64,000 bases of DNA from Ferrovibrio sp. (lineage in GTDB: Bacteria > Pseudomonadota > Alphaproteobacteria > Ferrovibrionales > Ferrovibrionaceae): positions 164,587-228,586 of the forward strand of contig NZ_JAGOLP010000002.1 in the NCBI RefSeq assembly GCF_017994015.1, read 5' to 3'. The position numbers and the translations under genes were made by a program. Positions 44,697 through 54,208 of this stretch are shown here, one piece after another. Each line of letters opens with the position of its first letter. Within the stretch, counting starts at the first letter, position 1. The notes under the pieces are model-generated. The model was given only the letters and a program-made list of their open reading frames with translations, was not told the DNA's origin and did not search any database.

Positions 44697-45975
44697 ACTG
44701 AATTACAGCGATGCGGATTTTGCCGCGCGCTTCAATGCCCTGGTGATGGCCAAGCGCGATGCCGAAGCCGATGTCGGCGCCATTGCCGCCGGCATCATCG
44801 CCGATGTGCGCAAACGCGGCGACGTGGCTTTGCATGAACTGAACGCCAAGTTCGACAAGGTGGATTCTGCCCGGCTTGGCTTGCGCATCTCGGCCGCCGA
44901 GATTGATGCCGCCGCCGCGCAGGTGGCGCCGGATACCCTGGCGGCGCTGGAAACCGCTGCGGCGCGCATTCGTGCCTTCCATGCTCGCCAGATGCCGGCG
45001 GATGATTTTTTCACCGACGATCAGGGCGTCAAGCTCGGCCATCGCTGGACCGCGCTGGATGCCGTCGGCCTCTATGTGCCGGGCGGCAAGGCGGCCTATC
45101 CCTCCTCGGTGCTGATGAACGCTTTGCCCGCCGTGGTGGCCGGCGTGCGCCGCATCGTGGTCTGCGTCCCCACCCCGGGCGGCGAACTTAATCCGCTGGT
45201 GATGGCGGCGCTCAAACTGTGCGGCATCACGGAAGCCTATCGCCTGGGCGGTGCCCAGGCCGTGGCGGCTTTGGCCTATGGCACCGAAAGCATTGCGCCG
45301 GTGGACAAGATCACCGGCCCGGGCAATGCCTATGTGGCGGCGGCCAAGCGCCAGGTCTTTGGCCAGGTCGGCATCGACAATCCGGCCGGCCCGTCGGAAA
45401 TCCTGGTGGTGGCCGATAATGCCAACGATCCGGCCTGGATCGCCGCCGATCTGCTGAGCCAGGCCGAGCATGACGAAGTGGCGCAATCGGTGCTGATCAC
45501 CGACGATGCCGATTTTGCCGCCCGGGTGCGCCAGGCGGTGGCCGATCAGCTGGCCCATATGCCGCGCGGCAATATCGCCGCCGCTTCCTGGGCCAATTTC
45601 GGCGCCATCATCACCGTGCCAAGCCTGGCCGAAGCCCCGGCGCTGATTGATCGCATCGCGCCCGAGCATCTGGAACTGGCCGTGGCGGCGCCGCATGACC
45701 TGGCACGTGCCGTGCGCCATGCCGGCGCCATCTTCCTGGGCCGCCACACCCCGGAAGCCATCGGCGATTATGTTGCCGGGCCGAACCATGTGCTGCCCAC
45801 TGCCGGCGCGGCGCGCTTCGCCTCGGGCCTCAATCTGCTTGATTTCATGAAGCGTACCACCTTGGTCGAATGCGACGCAGCCTCGCTGGCCCGCATCGGC
45901 CCGGCCGCGGCCAAACTGGCGGCGGCCGAGGGCTTGCATGCGCATGGCCTTTCCGTGACGATCAGATTGCCGTAA
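44686..45975 (+). CDS. hisD: Histidinol dehydrogenase
   Basis: 429 residues; zinc-dependent enzyme making histidine from histidinol in two NAD steps. Motifs: [43 protein letters not shown], the zinc-ligand segment [12 protein letters not shown] (Gln and His) and the catalytic [12 protein letters not shown] (Glu-His). The gene follows hisG in the usual alphaproteobacterial block. Confidence 0.95.
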   Translation: MPVELNYSDADFAARFNALVMAKRDAEADVGAIAAGIIADVRKRGDVALHELNAKFDKVDSARLGLRISAAEIDAAAAQVAPDTLAALETAAARIRAFHARQMPADDFFTDDQGVKLGHRWTALDAVGLYVPGGKAAYPSSVLMNALPAVVAGVRRIVVCVPTPGGELNPLVMAALKLCGITEAYRLGGAQAVAALAYGTESIAPVDKITGPGNAYVAAAKRQVFGQVGIDNPAGPSEILVVADNANDPAWIAADLLSQAEHDEVAQSVLITDDADFAARVRQAVADQLAHMPRGNIAAASWANFGAIITVPSLAEAPALIDRIAPEHLELAVAAPHDLARAVRHAGAIFLGRHTPEAIGDYVAGPNHVLPTAGAARFASGLNLLDFMKRTTLVECDAASLARIGPAAAKLAAAEGLHAHGLSVTIRLP

Positions 45976-46022
45976 TTGGCAGGCTGCCGCACCGGCAGGC
46001 TGCGCAGCCCCTTCGGTGAGCG

Positions 46023-46517
46023 ATGACCCAGAAGCCCTTGCCCGCCAATCACCGCCTTGTCGATGTGCAGCTCGACGAGCGCAGTCTGGTGCGCCGCAGC
46101 CCCGATGTGGAGCATGAGCGCAAGGTGGCGATCTTTGATCTGCTGGAACAGAATCTGTTCTCGCCGATCGGCGCGCATGAACAGCAGGGCCCGTTTGCGC
46201 TATTCCTCGGCATTGAGGAAAACCGTCTGGTGTTTGATATCCGCGATGGCGACACCCAGCCGCTGGGCAAGATCATCCTGGCCCTGTCGCCGTTCCGCCG
46301 CATCGTGAAGGATTATTTTGAGATCTGCGAAAGTTATTTCGCCGCGATCCGCACCGCCACGCCATCCAAGATCGAAACCATCGATATGGCGCGGCGCGGT
46401 GTGCATAACGAAGGTTCAACCCTGCTGATGGAGCGGCTCAAGGGCAAGATCGAAACCGATTTTGATACCGCCCGCCGGCTCTTCACCCTGATCTGCGTAT
46501 TGCATATCCGGGGCTGA
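46023..46517 (+). CDS. UPF0262 family protein
   Basis: 164 residues, a conserved alphaproteobacterial protein of unknown function encoded after hisD. Recognisable parts are [28 protein letters not shown], [25 protein letters not shown] ([17 protein letters not shown]) and the C-terminal [35 protein letters not shown]. No catalytic residues are evident. Confidence 0.92.
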   Translation: MTQKPLPANHRLVDVQLDERSLVRRSPDVEHERKVAIFDLLEQNLFSPIGAHEQQGPFALFLGIEENRLVFDIRDGDTQPLGKIILALSPFRRIVKDYFEICESYFAAIRTATPSKIETIDMARRGVHNEGSTLLMERLKGKIETDFDTARRLFTLICVLHIRG

Positions 46518-46521
46518 GGCG

Positions 46522-46965
46522 GTGGGTGCCCTGCCTGGCAGCGTGCTGTTCTGTTGCACCATGAACAGCATCCGCTCCCCGATGGCCGAAGCCATCCTGA
46601 AAAGCCTGTATCCGCGCCAGGTGTTTGTTGATTCCGTTGGCCTGCGCAAGGGCGAACGTGACCCGCTGGCCGCCGAGGTGCTGGACGAGATCGGCCTGGA
46701 TATCACCAAGCATCGGCCAAAAAGTTTTGACGATCTGGAGGATTCTTCCTTCGATCTGATCATCACCCTGTCGCCGGAAGCGCATCACCGGGCGTTGGAA
46801 ATGACCCGCACCATGGCCTGCGACGTGGAATTCTGGAACACCTTCGACCCCTCGATGATCGAAGGCAGCCGGGAACAGAAGCTGCAAGCCTATCGTGATG
46901 TGCGCGATACGTTGCAGCGCCGCATCCGCGAACGTTTTCCGCGTTTCGGCACGCAAGGCGGCTGA
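46522..46965 (+). CDS. Low-molecular-weight phosphatase family protein
   Basis: 147 residues. The phosphate loop CTMNSIRS keeps the CX5R-S pattern of low-MW protein tyrosine phosphatases and ArsC, with MAEAILKSL after it. There is no second Cys pair of the ArsC type and the acid loop reads WNTFDPSM. It sits next to UPF0262 as in most alphaproteobacteria, so it is the housekeeping paralogue, separate from arsC at 29717. Substrate unknown. Start is GTG 46522, four bases after the previous stop. Confidence 0.87.
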   Translation: MGALPGSVLFCCTMNSIRSPMAEAILKSLYPRQVFVDSVGLRKGERDPLAAEVLDEIGLDITKHRPKSFDDLEDSSFDLIITLSPEAHHRALEMTRTMACDVEFWNTFDPSMIEGSREQKLQAYRDVRDTLQRRIRERFPRFGTQGG

Positions 46966-47055
46966 AGCCTGGGGTGCGGAGAAAGCCACAGGCTTTCCAT
47001 ATTGCCGCCATCTTTGGCTAATATCCCTGCCGGGTAACGAAGGAGATCAATCATC

Positions 47056-47793
47056 ATGCGCCTTGCCGCCATTCCGTTTGCCCTGCTGCTTGCCGCCGGC
47101 CCGCTTGTGGCCCAGGCCCAGCCGGCGCCAAATCACGCCATGCATGGCGCCCATCATGGCTATGAAAATCGCGCCACCATTCTTTCCTTGAGCGAAACCG
47201 CCGAGCGTGAGGTGACGCCCGATCTGCTGCGCGCCCGTTTTGCCGTCGAAGCCAGCGCCGACAGCCCGGCCAAGGCGCAAGGTCAGGTCAATGCCGCGCT
47301 GGAAAAGGCCGTGGCCAAGCTGAAGGCTGCCGGGCTGGCTGTTGCCACCGGCGGCTACAATACCTGGGAAGACCAGCCGCGCGGCAATGATGGCAAACCC
47401 ACAGGTCCGGCCCGCTGGCGTGCCAATGCGCAGCTTACCGTCAGTTCCAAGGACAGCAGCAAACTGCTGGAAGCCGCCGGCAGCCTGCAACAGGATGGCC
47501 TGCTGATGCAGGGCCTGGGCTTTGAAGTGTCGCGTGAATTGCGCCGCAGCCTGGAAGACGAACTCACCAAGGAAGCCCTGGCGCGGCTGAAAATCCGCGC
47601 CGAGCTGGCCGCCACGGCGCTCGGCCAGAGTTTTGATGGCTGGCAGCAGGTGCGGGTCGGCAGTGGCCCGATGCCGCAGCCGCGCATGATGCAGATGGCG
47701 ATGTCGGCCAAAGTGGCGATGGCCGCCCCGGTGGCCGAACCCGGCAGCCAGACCATTTCGCTCAGTGTTGATGGCGATGCGCGGTTGAAATAG
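47056..47793 (+). CDS. SIMPL-domain (DUF541) exported protein
   Basis: 245 residues with an Sec signal peptide (LAAIPFALLLAAGPLVAQA, cut about residue 22). The SIMPL domain is seen as ILSLSETAEREVTPDLLRARFAVEA, GQVNAALEKAVAKLKAAGL, and the ending EPGSQTISLSVDGDARLK. Such periplasmic or outer-membrane proteins have ill-defined roles, often linked to oxidative stress. A strong AAGGAG lies before ATG 47056. Confidence 0.85.
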   Translation: MRLAAIPFALLLAAGPLVAQAQPAPNHAMHGAHHGYENRATILSLSETAEREVTPDLLRARFAVEASADSPAKAQGQVNAALEKAVAKLKAAGLAVATGGYNTWEDQPRGNDGKPTGPARWRANAQLTVSSKDSSKLLEAAGSLQQDGLLMQGLGFEVSRELRRSLEDELTKEALARLKIRAELAATALGQSFDGWQQVRVGSGPMPQPRMMQMAMSAKVAMAAPVAEPGSQTISLSVDGDARLK

Positions 47794-47829
47794 GGCGCGG
47801 TCGGCATTGGCGGTGGCATAAGAAAGATG

Positions 47830-47860
47830 GATAATCCTGGTCTCTAAGATCAGGATTATC
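47830..47860. promoter_or_regulatory. 10-bp inverted repeat at the lysR start codon
   Basis: GATAATCCTG (47830–47839) and CAGGATTATC (47851–47860) pair perfectly around an 11-base spacer. The AGGA ribosome site of the downstream lysR gene lies in the right arm and its ATG begins one base later. It could be the regulator's own DNA operator (LysR sites are T-N11-A dyads) or an RNA hairpin hiding the ribosome site. Confidence 0.65.
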
Positions 47861-47861
47861 T

Positions 47862-48746
47862 ATGGATAGCCGGCAGCTAAAGGTCTTTCTCATTCTCGCC
47901 GAGGAAGGCTCGGTCACCCGCGCCGCTGCGCGGCTCGGGCGCAGCCAGCCGGCGGTATCGGCGATGCTCAAGGCGTTGGAAGACCAGCTTGGCCAGACAC
48001 TGTTCCTGCGCCGCCAGGGCGGCCTGGCGCTGAGCACGGCCGGGCGCGACCTGCTGCCGCATGCCGAAGCAGTGCTGCGCGCCGTGGCGGCGGCCAGCCT
48101 GGCTGTGCAGCCCGATGCTGCGGCCAAGCCCGTGCTGCGGCTTGGCCTGCTGCCCAGCCTGCATGCGGCCAGGCTGCCGCCCTTCCTGGCCCGATTGCGC
48201 CGCGACCTGCCCGGGCTGGCGCTGTTATGCCGCGAGGAAAGCCCCGAACGCCTTGCCCGGCTGCTGAGCCAGGGCCGGCTGGAGGCGGCGCTGAATGTGG
48301 TCGGCCCGGCCGAGATTGCCGCCGTGCCGCCGGGCGCCCGGCTTTTGCCATTGCCGCCGGAGCCTTATGTGGCGCTGGTGGGGCGGGAGCATGTATTTGC
48401 CGGGCGCCGCCGGCTGGCGCTGGCCGATCTGCATGGTCAGGATTTTGTGCTGCGCCGGCAGTGTGAACTGGCCGCCATGGCCGGGCGCAGGCTGGCAGCC
48501 GCCAAGCTGGCGGTGCGCGTGGTGGCTCAGGTGCGGCGCGATGAGGCGGCTCTCGCTTTGGTTGCAGGCGGACTGGGCCTCACCCTGGCACCCCAGCTGC
48601 TTGCAGTGCAGCATCCGGGCTTGCTGGTTTTGCCGGTACAGGGCCTGGATTTGCAGCGCCAATTGGGGCTGGTCACCGCCCCGGATGTCGATCCGGCGGT
48701 GGCGGCAAAGCTGGCCGCAGCCATGGCGGCATTTTTTTCGCTATAA
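47862..48746 (+). CDS. LysR-family transcriptional regulator
   Basis: 294 residues. The N-terminal helix-turn-helix is clear: LKVFLILAEEGSVTRAAARLGRSQPAVSAMLKALEDQLGQTLF. The C-terminal part is a LysR substrate-binding fold. The start is fixed by AGGA at 47852–47855. Directly upstream is a dyad that suggests autoregulation. Neighbours are a SIMPL protein and a sensor kinase; its targets are unknown. Confidence 0.88.
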   Translation: MDSRQLKVFLILAEEGSVTRAAARLGRSQPAVSAMLKALEDQLGQTLFLRRQGGLALSTAGRDLLPHAEAVLRAVAAASLAVQPDAAAKPVLRLGLLPSLHAARLPPFLARLRRDLPGLALLCREESPERLARLLSQGRLEAALNVVGPAEIAAVPPGARLLPLPPEPYVALVGREHVFAGRRRLALADLHGQDFVLRRQCELAAMAGRRLAAAKLAVRVVAQVRRDEAALALVAGGLGLTLAPQLLAVQHPGLLVLPVQGLDLQRQLGLVTAPDVDPAVAAKLAAAMAAFFSL

Positions 48747-48815
48747 AAATCTGGGTTGTGTGTCAGGATAGCCTATAATGCGGGCCAAGCCAGAGCGAAC
48801 TATAAAGAGGCCGCC

Positions 48816-50039
48816 GTGATCACAGCGCCGCTTCCGCCGAACGAGGCTGCCCGTCTGGCCGCTCTGCATGATTATGGCGTGCTCGACACACCCGAGGATG
48901 CCCGTTTCGACCGTATCGCCGCCTTGGCTGCGCGCATGCTGGGCATGCCGATTGCCCTGGTCAGCCTGGTGGATGCCGAGCGGCAATGGTTCAAGGCGCA
49001 TTATGGCTTGGCCGTGCGCGAATCGCCGCGCGATGCGTCTTTCTGCTCGCATGCCATTGCCGATGGTGCCTTCCTGGAAGTGCCGGATGCCACGGCGGAT
49101 ACCCGTTTTGCCGATAATCCGCTGGTGCTGGGTGATCCGCAAATCCGCTTTTATGCCGGCGCGACTTTGCTCGATCCGCAGGGTTATGCGCTGGGCACAC
49201 TTTGTGTCATCGACCGCCAGCCGCGGGTTTTGAGTGACACTGAACGCGCCGTGCTGCAAGACTTGGCGGCTTTGGCGCTGGATGCGCTGCTGCTCGACCG
49301 CGCCCGCCACGAAGCCGAGCAGGCGCGCCGCGAAGCCGAATATGCCAATCGCGCCAAGACCAACTTCCTCGCCTTCATGAGCCATGAATTACGCACACCG
49401 CTGAATGCCGTGATCGGCTTTGGCGAATTGCTCAGCGCCGAAAGTTTTGGCCCGCTCGGCTCGGAACGGTACAAACATTATGCCGGCATGATTGTGGAGG
49501 GTGGCCGGCATCTGCTGGAAGTGATTAACGCCATTCTGGATATGAGCCGCATCGAGGCCGGCCATTTCAAGATCGAGCGCCAGCCTTTGTCGCTGGCCGA
49601 AGAAGTGGCGGCAGTGCTGGCGCTGGTACGGGTGCAGGCCGATAGCGCTGGCGTGGCGCTGGAGGCGGCGCCGGACCTGGCGGCATTGGGCGAGGTGCAG
49701 GGCGACCGCGCCGCTCTGCGCCAGGTGTTGCTCAATCTGGTCGGCAATGCGCTGAAATTCACCCCGTCGGGCGGCAAGGTGCAGGTCAGCGGTGCTGCCG
49801 AGGCCGGCATGATCAGGCTTTGTATTGCCGATACCGGCGCCGGCATCGCGCCCGAAGATCTGCGCCGGCTGGGCGAGCCGTTCTATCAGAGCGGCCCGGT
49901 GCTGGCGCGCCGTGCCGAGGGCAGCGGCCTGGGCCTGGCGATTTCCAAGCGCCTGATGGCATTGCATGGCGGCAAGCTGGAGATCGAAAGTGTCCTTGGC
50001 GAAGGCACCAAAGTCAGCATCAGCCTGCCGCAGGGCTGA
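48816..50039 (+). CDS. GAF-domain sensor histidine kinase
   Basis: About 407 residues, cytoplasmic. A GAF domain comes first (EDARFDRIAALAARMLGMPIALVSLVDAERQWFK, then GATLLDPQGYALGTLCVIDRQPR, residues 30–150), then a kinase core with FMSHELRTPLNAVIGFGELL (His near 190), N box LLNLVGNALKFTPSGG, IADTGAGIAPED and GSGLGLAISKRLMALHGG. No partner regulator lies nearby. GTG 48816 follows AAAGAGG; TATAAT at 48774–48779 may be its -10 box. Confidence 0.88.
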   Translation: MITAPLPPNEAARLAALHDYGVLDTPEDARFDRIAALAARMLGMPIALVSLVDAERQWFKAHYGLAVRESPRDASFCSHAIADGAFLEVPDATADTRFADNPLVLGDPQIRFYAGATLLDPQGYALGTLCVIDRQPRVLSDTERAVLQDLAALALDALLLDRARHEAEQARREAEYANRAKTNFLAFMSHELRTPLNAVIGFGELLSAESFGPLGSERYKHYAGMIVEGGRHLLEVINAILDMSRIEAGHFKIERQPLSLAEEVAAVLALVRVQADSAGVALEAAPDLAALGEVQGDRAALRQVLLNLVGNALKFTPSGGKVQVSGAAEAGMIRLCIADTGAGIAPEDLRRLGEPFYQSGPVLARRAEGSGLGLAISKRLMALHGGKLEIESVLGEGTKVSISLPQG

Positions 50040-50170
50040 GCCATCTTGCCGGCACGGCTTGATTTTCCGGGGCTTTGGACGCATGTTCTGGCCCGTTCGC
50101 GCTGCGCCGGCCTTATTTGCCGGCATCCGTCCCTGGGCGCGCAACGGATTTCGGATCGAAAAGAGGGCTG

Positions 50171-50389
50171 ATGGCCAAGGAAGAATTGCTGGAATTCCCC
50201 GGCGTTGTGTTGGAATTGCTGCCCAATGCGATGTTTCGGGTGAAGCTTGAAAATGACCACGAATTGCTCGCCCAGGTGTCGGGCAAGATGCGCAAGAACC
50301 GCATCCGTGTGCTGGCTGGCGACAAGGTTATGGTGGAAATGACCCCCTACGACCTGTCCAAGGGCCGCATCACCTTCCGCTTCAAGTAA
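50171..50389 (+). CDS. infA: Translation initiation factor IF-1
   Basis: 72 residues, the full normal IF-1: [20 protein letters not shown] at the start, [20 protein letters not shown], then [20 protein letters not shown] and a [10 protein letters not shown] end. A single OB-fold S1 domain that binds the ribosomal A site. The upstream frame extension is not used. Confidence 0.96.
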   Translation: MAKEELLEFPGVVLELLPNAMFRVKLENDHELLAQVSGKMRKNRIRVLAGDKVMVEMTPYDLSKGRITFRFK

Positions 50390-50395
50390 AATCTG

Positions 50396-50989
50396 ATGCC
50401 GCCGCTGCTGCTGGCCTCGGCTTCGCCCAGGCGGCTGGCGCTGCTGCGGCAGATCGGCGTGGTGCCGGCCCTGGTATTGCCGGCCGAACTCGATGAAACC
50501 CCGCTGGCGGGGGAAATCCCGCGCCTGCTGGCGCGCCGGCTGGCCGCTGCCAAGGCCCAGGCCGTGGCCGCAACACACCCCGATCATCTGGTGCTGGCCG
50601 CCGATACCGTGGTCGGGCTTGGCCGTCGTATCCTGCCCAAAGCCGAAACCGGCGCCGAGGTGGCCGCCTGCCTGGAATTACTTTCCGGCCGCCGCCACCG
50701 CGTGCTGACCGGTTTGTGCCTGATCCATGGCGCCAGCGGCCGCCAGGCTTTGCGCGTGGTGCAGACCGCGGTGCAGTTCAAGCGCCTGTCGGCGGCCGAG
50801 ATAGCCGGCTATGTCGCCGCCGGCGAAGGCATCGGCAAGGCCGGCGGCTATGCCATCCAGGGCCGCGCCGACCAGTTTGTCAGCCAGTTGCAGGGCAGTT
50901 ATTCCAACGTGGTCGGCTTGCCGTTGCAGGATACCGCCGGGCTGCTTGCCGGTTTCGGCTATTCCTTGTGGGCGCAGCCGGTTATATAG
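50396..50989 (+). CDS. maf: Maf-family nucleotide pyrophosphatase
   Basis: 197 residues. Maf motifs: LLASASPRRLALLRQIGV at the N-terminus, LAADTVVGLGRRILPK (catalytic Asp), SGRRHRVLTGLCL and EGIGKAGGYAIQGRA. It hydrolyses non-canonical or canonical NTPs such as dTTP/UTP. It follows infA by six bases and precedes the RNase gene by seven, all one operon. Confidence 0.92.
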   Translation: MPPLLLASASPRRLALLRQIGVVPALVLPAELDETPLAGEIPRLLARRLAAAKAQAVAATHPDHLVLAADTVVGLGRRILPKAETGAEVAACLELLSGRRHRVLTGLCLIHGASGRQALRVVQTAVQFKRLSAAEIAGYVAAGEGIGKAGGYAIQGRADQFVSQLQGSYSNVVGLPLQDTAGLLAGFGYSLWAQPVI

Positions 50990-50996
50990 GATCGGC

Positions 50997-52583
50997 ATGG
51001 CGAATGAATTGCTGATCGATGTTGGCCTGACCGAAACCCGCGTGGCGCTGGTCGAGGAAGACCGGCTGGTGCATCTCGACCTGGAACGGCCCGACCGCGA
51101 TTCCGCGCTCGGGGCAATTTTCCTCGGTCGCGTGCGGCTGATCGAGCCAGGCTTGCAGGCCGCCTATATCGATATCGGCCTGGCGCGTGACGGTTTCCTC
51201 AATGCCACCGATCTGGCACCGGATCATGACGGCGAGCCGGCGCGGCCGATTGAGCAGCGCCTGGCCGAGGGCGATGCCCTGCTGGTGCAGGTGATCCGCG
51301 ATCCGGTCGGCGAGAAGGGCGTCAAGCTCACCGCGCGGCCCAGCCTGCCGGGCCGTTTCCTGTCGCTGACCCCGTTTGACGACCGGGTGCGGGTGTCGCG
51401 CCGCATCATCGAGGATGCCGAGCGTATGCGGCTGGCCGCCGTGATGCAGAGCCTGCTGGCTTTGGGTGACAAGACCCCGGTGCAGGTCAGCACCCGCATG
51501 CAGCGCCGCATGGGCGAGCGCCGGGTTGGCCAGGCGCCGCTATCGATGCTGGCATCCGGCCTGGCCGAGCGGCGCCAGGATGACAAGCGCAAGCCGATGG
51601 GCTGCCTGGTGGATAGCGCCGCCGAAAAGGCCGAACAGGAGGCGCTGGCGGCCGATTTGCAGCGGCTGCGGGCGCGCTGGATCGCCATCGAGGAGCGCCG
51701 CAGCAAGGCGCAGGCCCAGGGTCAGGCCCCGGCTGAATTGTGGCGTGAGATGGGTCCGGTGGGCCGCGCCCTGCGCAACCATGTCGGCGCTAGGCTGGAT
51801 ACCATCCGGGTGAATGACGCGCGCGGTTTTGCCGAGGCCCGGGCCTGGCTGTTTGAACATGCGCCGGAACTGGTCGGCAAGCTGGAACGCTATGACGATC
51901 CCGGCCCGCTGTTTGAATTGTTCGAGATCGAAAGCGATATCGACAGTGCCTTGTCGCGCCGGGTGGTGCTGCCCTCGGGTGGCGCGCTGCTGTTTGGCGA
52001 GACCGATGCGCTGACCGCGATTGACGTGGATATGGCCAAGGCGGCGCGGCGCGGCAATGATTTTGACGAACTGGCCTTGCGTATCAATCTGGAAGCGGCC
52101 GAGGAAATTGCACGCCAGCTAAGGCTGCGCGGCATCGGCGGCATCGTGGTGATCGATTTCCTGCATATGGCCTCGTCGGCCTTCCGCGCCCAGGCGGTGA
52201 ATGCGCTGCGGCGCGCTTTGGCGCGCGATCCGGCGCCGGTGAAGGTGCTGGGCATGTCGGCGCTCGGCCTGGTCGAGATGACGCGCAAGCGCATCGGCGA
52301 GCCGCTTTCGGCCCGCCTGTTTGAAGCCTGCCCGACCTGCGATGGCGATGGCCGCATCCCATCGCTGCCGGCGGTGCAGGCCGAACTGATCCGCCGCGCC
52401 GTGCAGGAAGCCGCCGCAAGCCCGCGCGGCAGCCGGTTTGAGATCCGCTGCGCCCCCGATGTTGCGGCGCTGTTTGACAGCGCCTTGCTCGGGCAGTTGC
52501 AGCACCGCATCGGCGCCCAGATTGCGGTGCGGCCGGAAAGTGGCCGCCGGCGCGAAGTGTTTGATATCGACCGGGTGGCCTGA
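50997..52583 (+). CDS. rng: Ribonuclease E/G family protein (RNase G-like)
   Basis: 528 residues. An S1-like RNA-binding part at the N-terminus (GAIFLGRVRLIEPGLQAAYIDIGLARDGFL), a large catalytic domain with the magnesium Asp residues in TAIDVDMAK and VVIDFLHMA, and the zinc-link motif CPTCDGDG near residue 443. There is no long C-terminal degradosome scaffold, so this is the RNase G form. It lies after maf and before yacG, as usual. Confidence 0.93.
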   Translation: MANELLIDVGLTETRVALVEEDRLVHLDLERPDRDSALGAIFLGRVRLIEPGLQAAYIDIGLARDGFLNATDLAPDHDGEPARPIEQRLAEGDALLVQVIRDPVGEKGVKLTARPSLPGRFLSLTPFDDRVRVSRRIIEDAERMRLAAVMQSLLALGDKTPVQVSTRMQRRMGERRVGQAPLSMLASGLAERRQDDKRKPMGCLVDSAAEKAEQEALAADLQRLRARWIAIEERRSKAQAQGQAPAELWREMGPVGRALRNHVGARLDTIRVNDARGFAEARAWLFEHAPELVGKLERYDDPGPLFELFEIESDIDSALSRRVVLPSGGALLFGETDALTAIDVDMAKAARRGNDFDELALRINLEAAEEIARQLRLRGIGGIVVIDFLHMASSAFRAQAVNALRRALARDPAPVKVLGMSALGLVEMTRKRIGEPLSARLFEACPTCDGDGRIPSLPAVQAELIRRAVQEAAASPRGSRFEIRCAPDVAALFDSALLGQLQHRIGAQIAVRPESGRRREVFDIDRVA

Positions 52584-52601
52584 AATGCCCAATACGCCGA
52601 G

Positions 52602-52796
52602 ATGACTGAGCGACGCTGCCCGATCTGCGCCAAAGTGATCACCGCCGAAGCCCCGGCGCAATCGGCGCCTTTTTGCTCGCCGCGCTGCAAGGATGTGGAT
52701 TTACACCGCTGGTTGTCCGGTGGTTACGCGATTCCGGCGGTGGAGCAGGATGATCCCGATGCGGAAGACTTCGCACGCGACCCTACATTGCATTAA
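52602..52796 (+). CDS. yacG: DNA gyrase inhibitor / zinc-binding YacG
   Basis: 64 residues. Two Cys pairs bind zinc: RRCPICAK and FCSPRCKDVDL. The rest, HRWLSGGYAIPA, is the family signature. It binds and inhibits gyrase in Escherichia coli. Terminal gene of the infA–maf–rng operon. Confidence 0.92.
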   Translation: MTERRCPICAKVITAEAPAQSAPFCSPRCKDVDLHRWLSGGYAIPAVEQDDPDAEDFARDPTLH

Positions 52797-52971
52797 GTGT
52801 TTGAAAACCTTACCGGTAAACTGTTGCTTTTTTGCACCAGAGGCGGCAAAAAGGATAAAGACGCGGGGTGAAATCCGCCACAGCCTATCCTGGTGTGGCG
52901 AATGGTCTTGCCTCGTCCCGCCGAATGCCGGATAACTCCAGGCTAGAGAGCAGTAAGAGGTCGTAAGACAC

Positions 52972-53802
52972 ATGCGCGCAGCCCCAACTTTGGACCGGAT
53001 GAAGAAGTTCGTCCTGGTCAGCGTTTGTTCAATCGGCCTGCTCGCGGGCTGCGCTTCCGGTTCGGCGGAAGGCCCTGCCACGTCTGCCGCGCCGGTTGAT
53101 ACCGTCAACGACCCGCTGGAGCCGATCAACCGCGCCGTGCTGGAATTCAACAAGGTTGTTGATCATTTCCTGCTCAAGCCGGCTTTGCTGACCTATCAGC
53201 TGGTGCCGCCGCCGATCCGCGATGGCGTGCATAATGCGCTGCTCAATCTGAAGGCGCCGGTGATTTTCGCCAATGATCTGCTTCAGGGCGAAACCGGCCG
53301 CGCCGGCAATACGGCGGCGCGCTTTGCGATCAATTCCACGGTTGGCCTGCTCGGCATCTGGGATCCGGCCGATATCTGGTTCGGCATTCCCGGCCATACC
53401 GAGGATTTTGGCCAGACCATGGCGACCTGGGGTGCCGGCGAAGGCCCGTTCCTGATGTTGCCGCTGCTTGGCCCGTCCAATCCGCGTGACCTGCTCGGCC
53501 TGGCGGTGGATTCCGCCGCCGATCCGTTCAACTGGTATGCCCGCAATATCGATGAAGACACCTTCATCTATGTGCGCCAGGGCCTTACCGTGCTGGATAC
53601 GCGCGACGAGTTGGGCGGTTCGCTGGATGCGCTGGAGCGCACCTCGCTCGATTTTTATGCCAGCCTGCGCACCATCTACCGCCAGCGCCGCGCCGACGAA
53701 ATCAAGAACCGCCCGACCTCGCAGAAGCCGACCGCGCCCAGCGTCAGCATGGCTGCCAAGCCGGATGATGCGGTGGAAACCAAGCCGGCCCAGGCCAAGT
53801 AG
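52972..53802 (+). CDS. mlaA: MlaA-family outer-membrane lipoprotein
   Basis: 276 residues (or 267 from ATG 52999, which gives the better signal peptide MKKFVLVSVCSIGLLAGC). The lipobox Cys is in LLAGC. The MlaA signature follows: NDPLEPINRAVLEFNKVVDHFLLKP, FANDLLQG, RFAINSTVGLLGIWDPA, EDFGQTMATWGAGEGPFLMLPLLGPSNPRD. It removes stray phospholipids from the outer leaflet and passes them to the Mla pathway. The other Mla genes are not here. The last 45 residues are Pro/Lys-rich. Confidence 0.92.
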   Translation: MRAAPTLDRMKKFVLVSVCSIGLLAGCASGSAEGPATSAAPVDTVNDPLEPINRAVLEFNKVVDHFLLKPALLTYQLVPPPIRDGVHNALLNLKAPVIFANDLLQGETGRAGNTAARFAINSTVGLLGIWDPADIWFGIPGHTEDFGQTMATWGAGEGPFLMLPLLGPSNPRDLLGLAVDSAADPFNWYARNIDEDTFIYVRQGLTVLDTRDELGGSLDALERTSLDFYASLRTIYRQRRADEIKNRPTSQKPTAPSVSMAAKPDDAVETKPAQAK

Positions 53803-53840
53803 GCAGGCGCAAGCTGCGGGCGACCGTAACGATAGAACAA

Positions 53841-53868
53841 GGCGTCCATTGCGGTGGGCGCCTTTTTT
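53841..53868 (+). terminator. Intrinsic terminator after mlaA
   Basis: GGCGTCCA (53841–53848) pairs with TGGGCGCC (53855–53862) with one G–T pair, loop TTGCGG, followed by six T (53863–53868). It is a clear rho-independent terminator, 38 bases after the mlaA stop. Confidence 0.85.
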
Positions 53869-53905
53869 CTGGCCTGAAATTTTTTTGCCATGATGCGAGG
53901 CTGGC

Positions 53906-54208
53906 ATGAGCGAAGCCAGCCTGCGGCTCGACAAATGGCTGCATTTTGCCCGCTTCTGCAAGACCCGCGCCCTGGCGCAGCAGATGATCCAGAAAAGCCG
54001 CATCCGCATCAATGGCCGCGTGGTTGACAAGCCGCATGCGCTGGTGCGGGTGGGTGATGTGCTGACCCTGCCGTTGCGCAGCGGGGTGCGGGTGCTGCGG
54101 CTGCTCAGCCTGCCCGAGCGGCGCGGCCCGGCGCCCGAGGCCCAGGCCGGCTATGCCGAGGTCTTGCCTGGCGGCCTAGCCGCGCCAGATGGAGGCGGCA
54201 TGGATTAG
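53906..54208 (+). CDS. hslR: S4-domain RNA-binding protein (HslR-type)
   Basis: 100 residues. The S4 domain is RLDKWLHFARFCKTRALAQQMIQKSRIRINGRVVDKP, followed by VRVGDVLTL. This small heat-shock-type protein binds stalled 50S–nascent chain–tRNA complexes in Escherichia coli. It precedes fdxA and carD, as usual. Its stop codon (54206–54208) is also the left end of the structured element that follows, so the last residues may be altered relative to relatives. Confidence 0.88.
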   Translation: MSEASLRLDKWLHFARFCKTRALAQQMIQKSRIRINGRVVDKPHALVRVGDVLTLPLRSGVRVLRLLSLPERRGPAPEAQAGYAEVLPGGLAAPDGGGMD

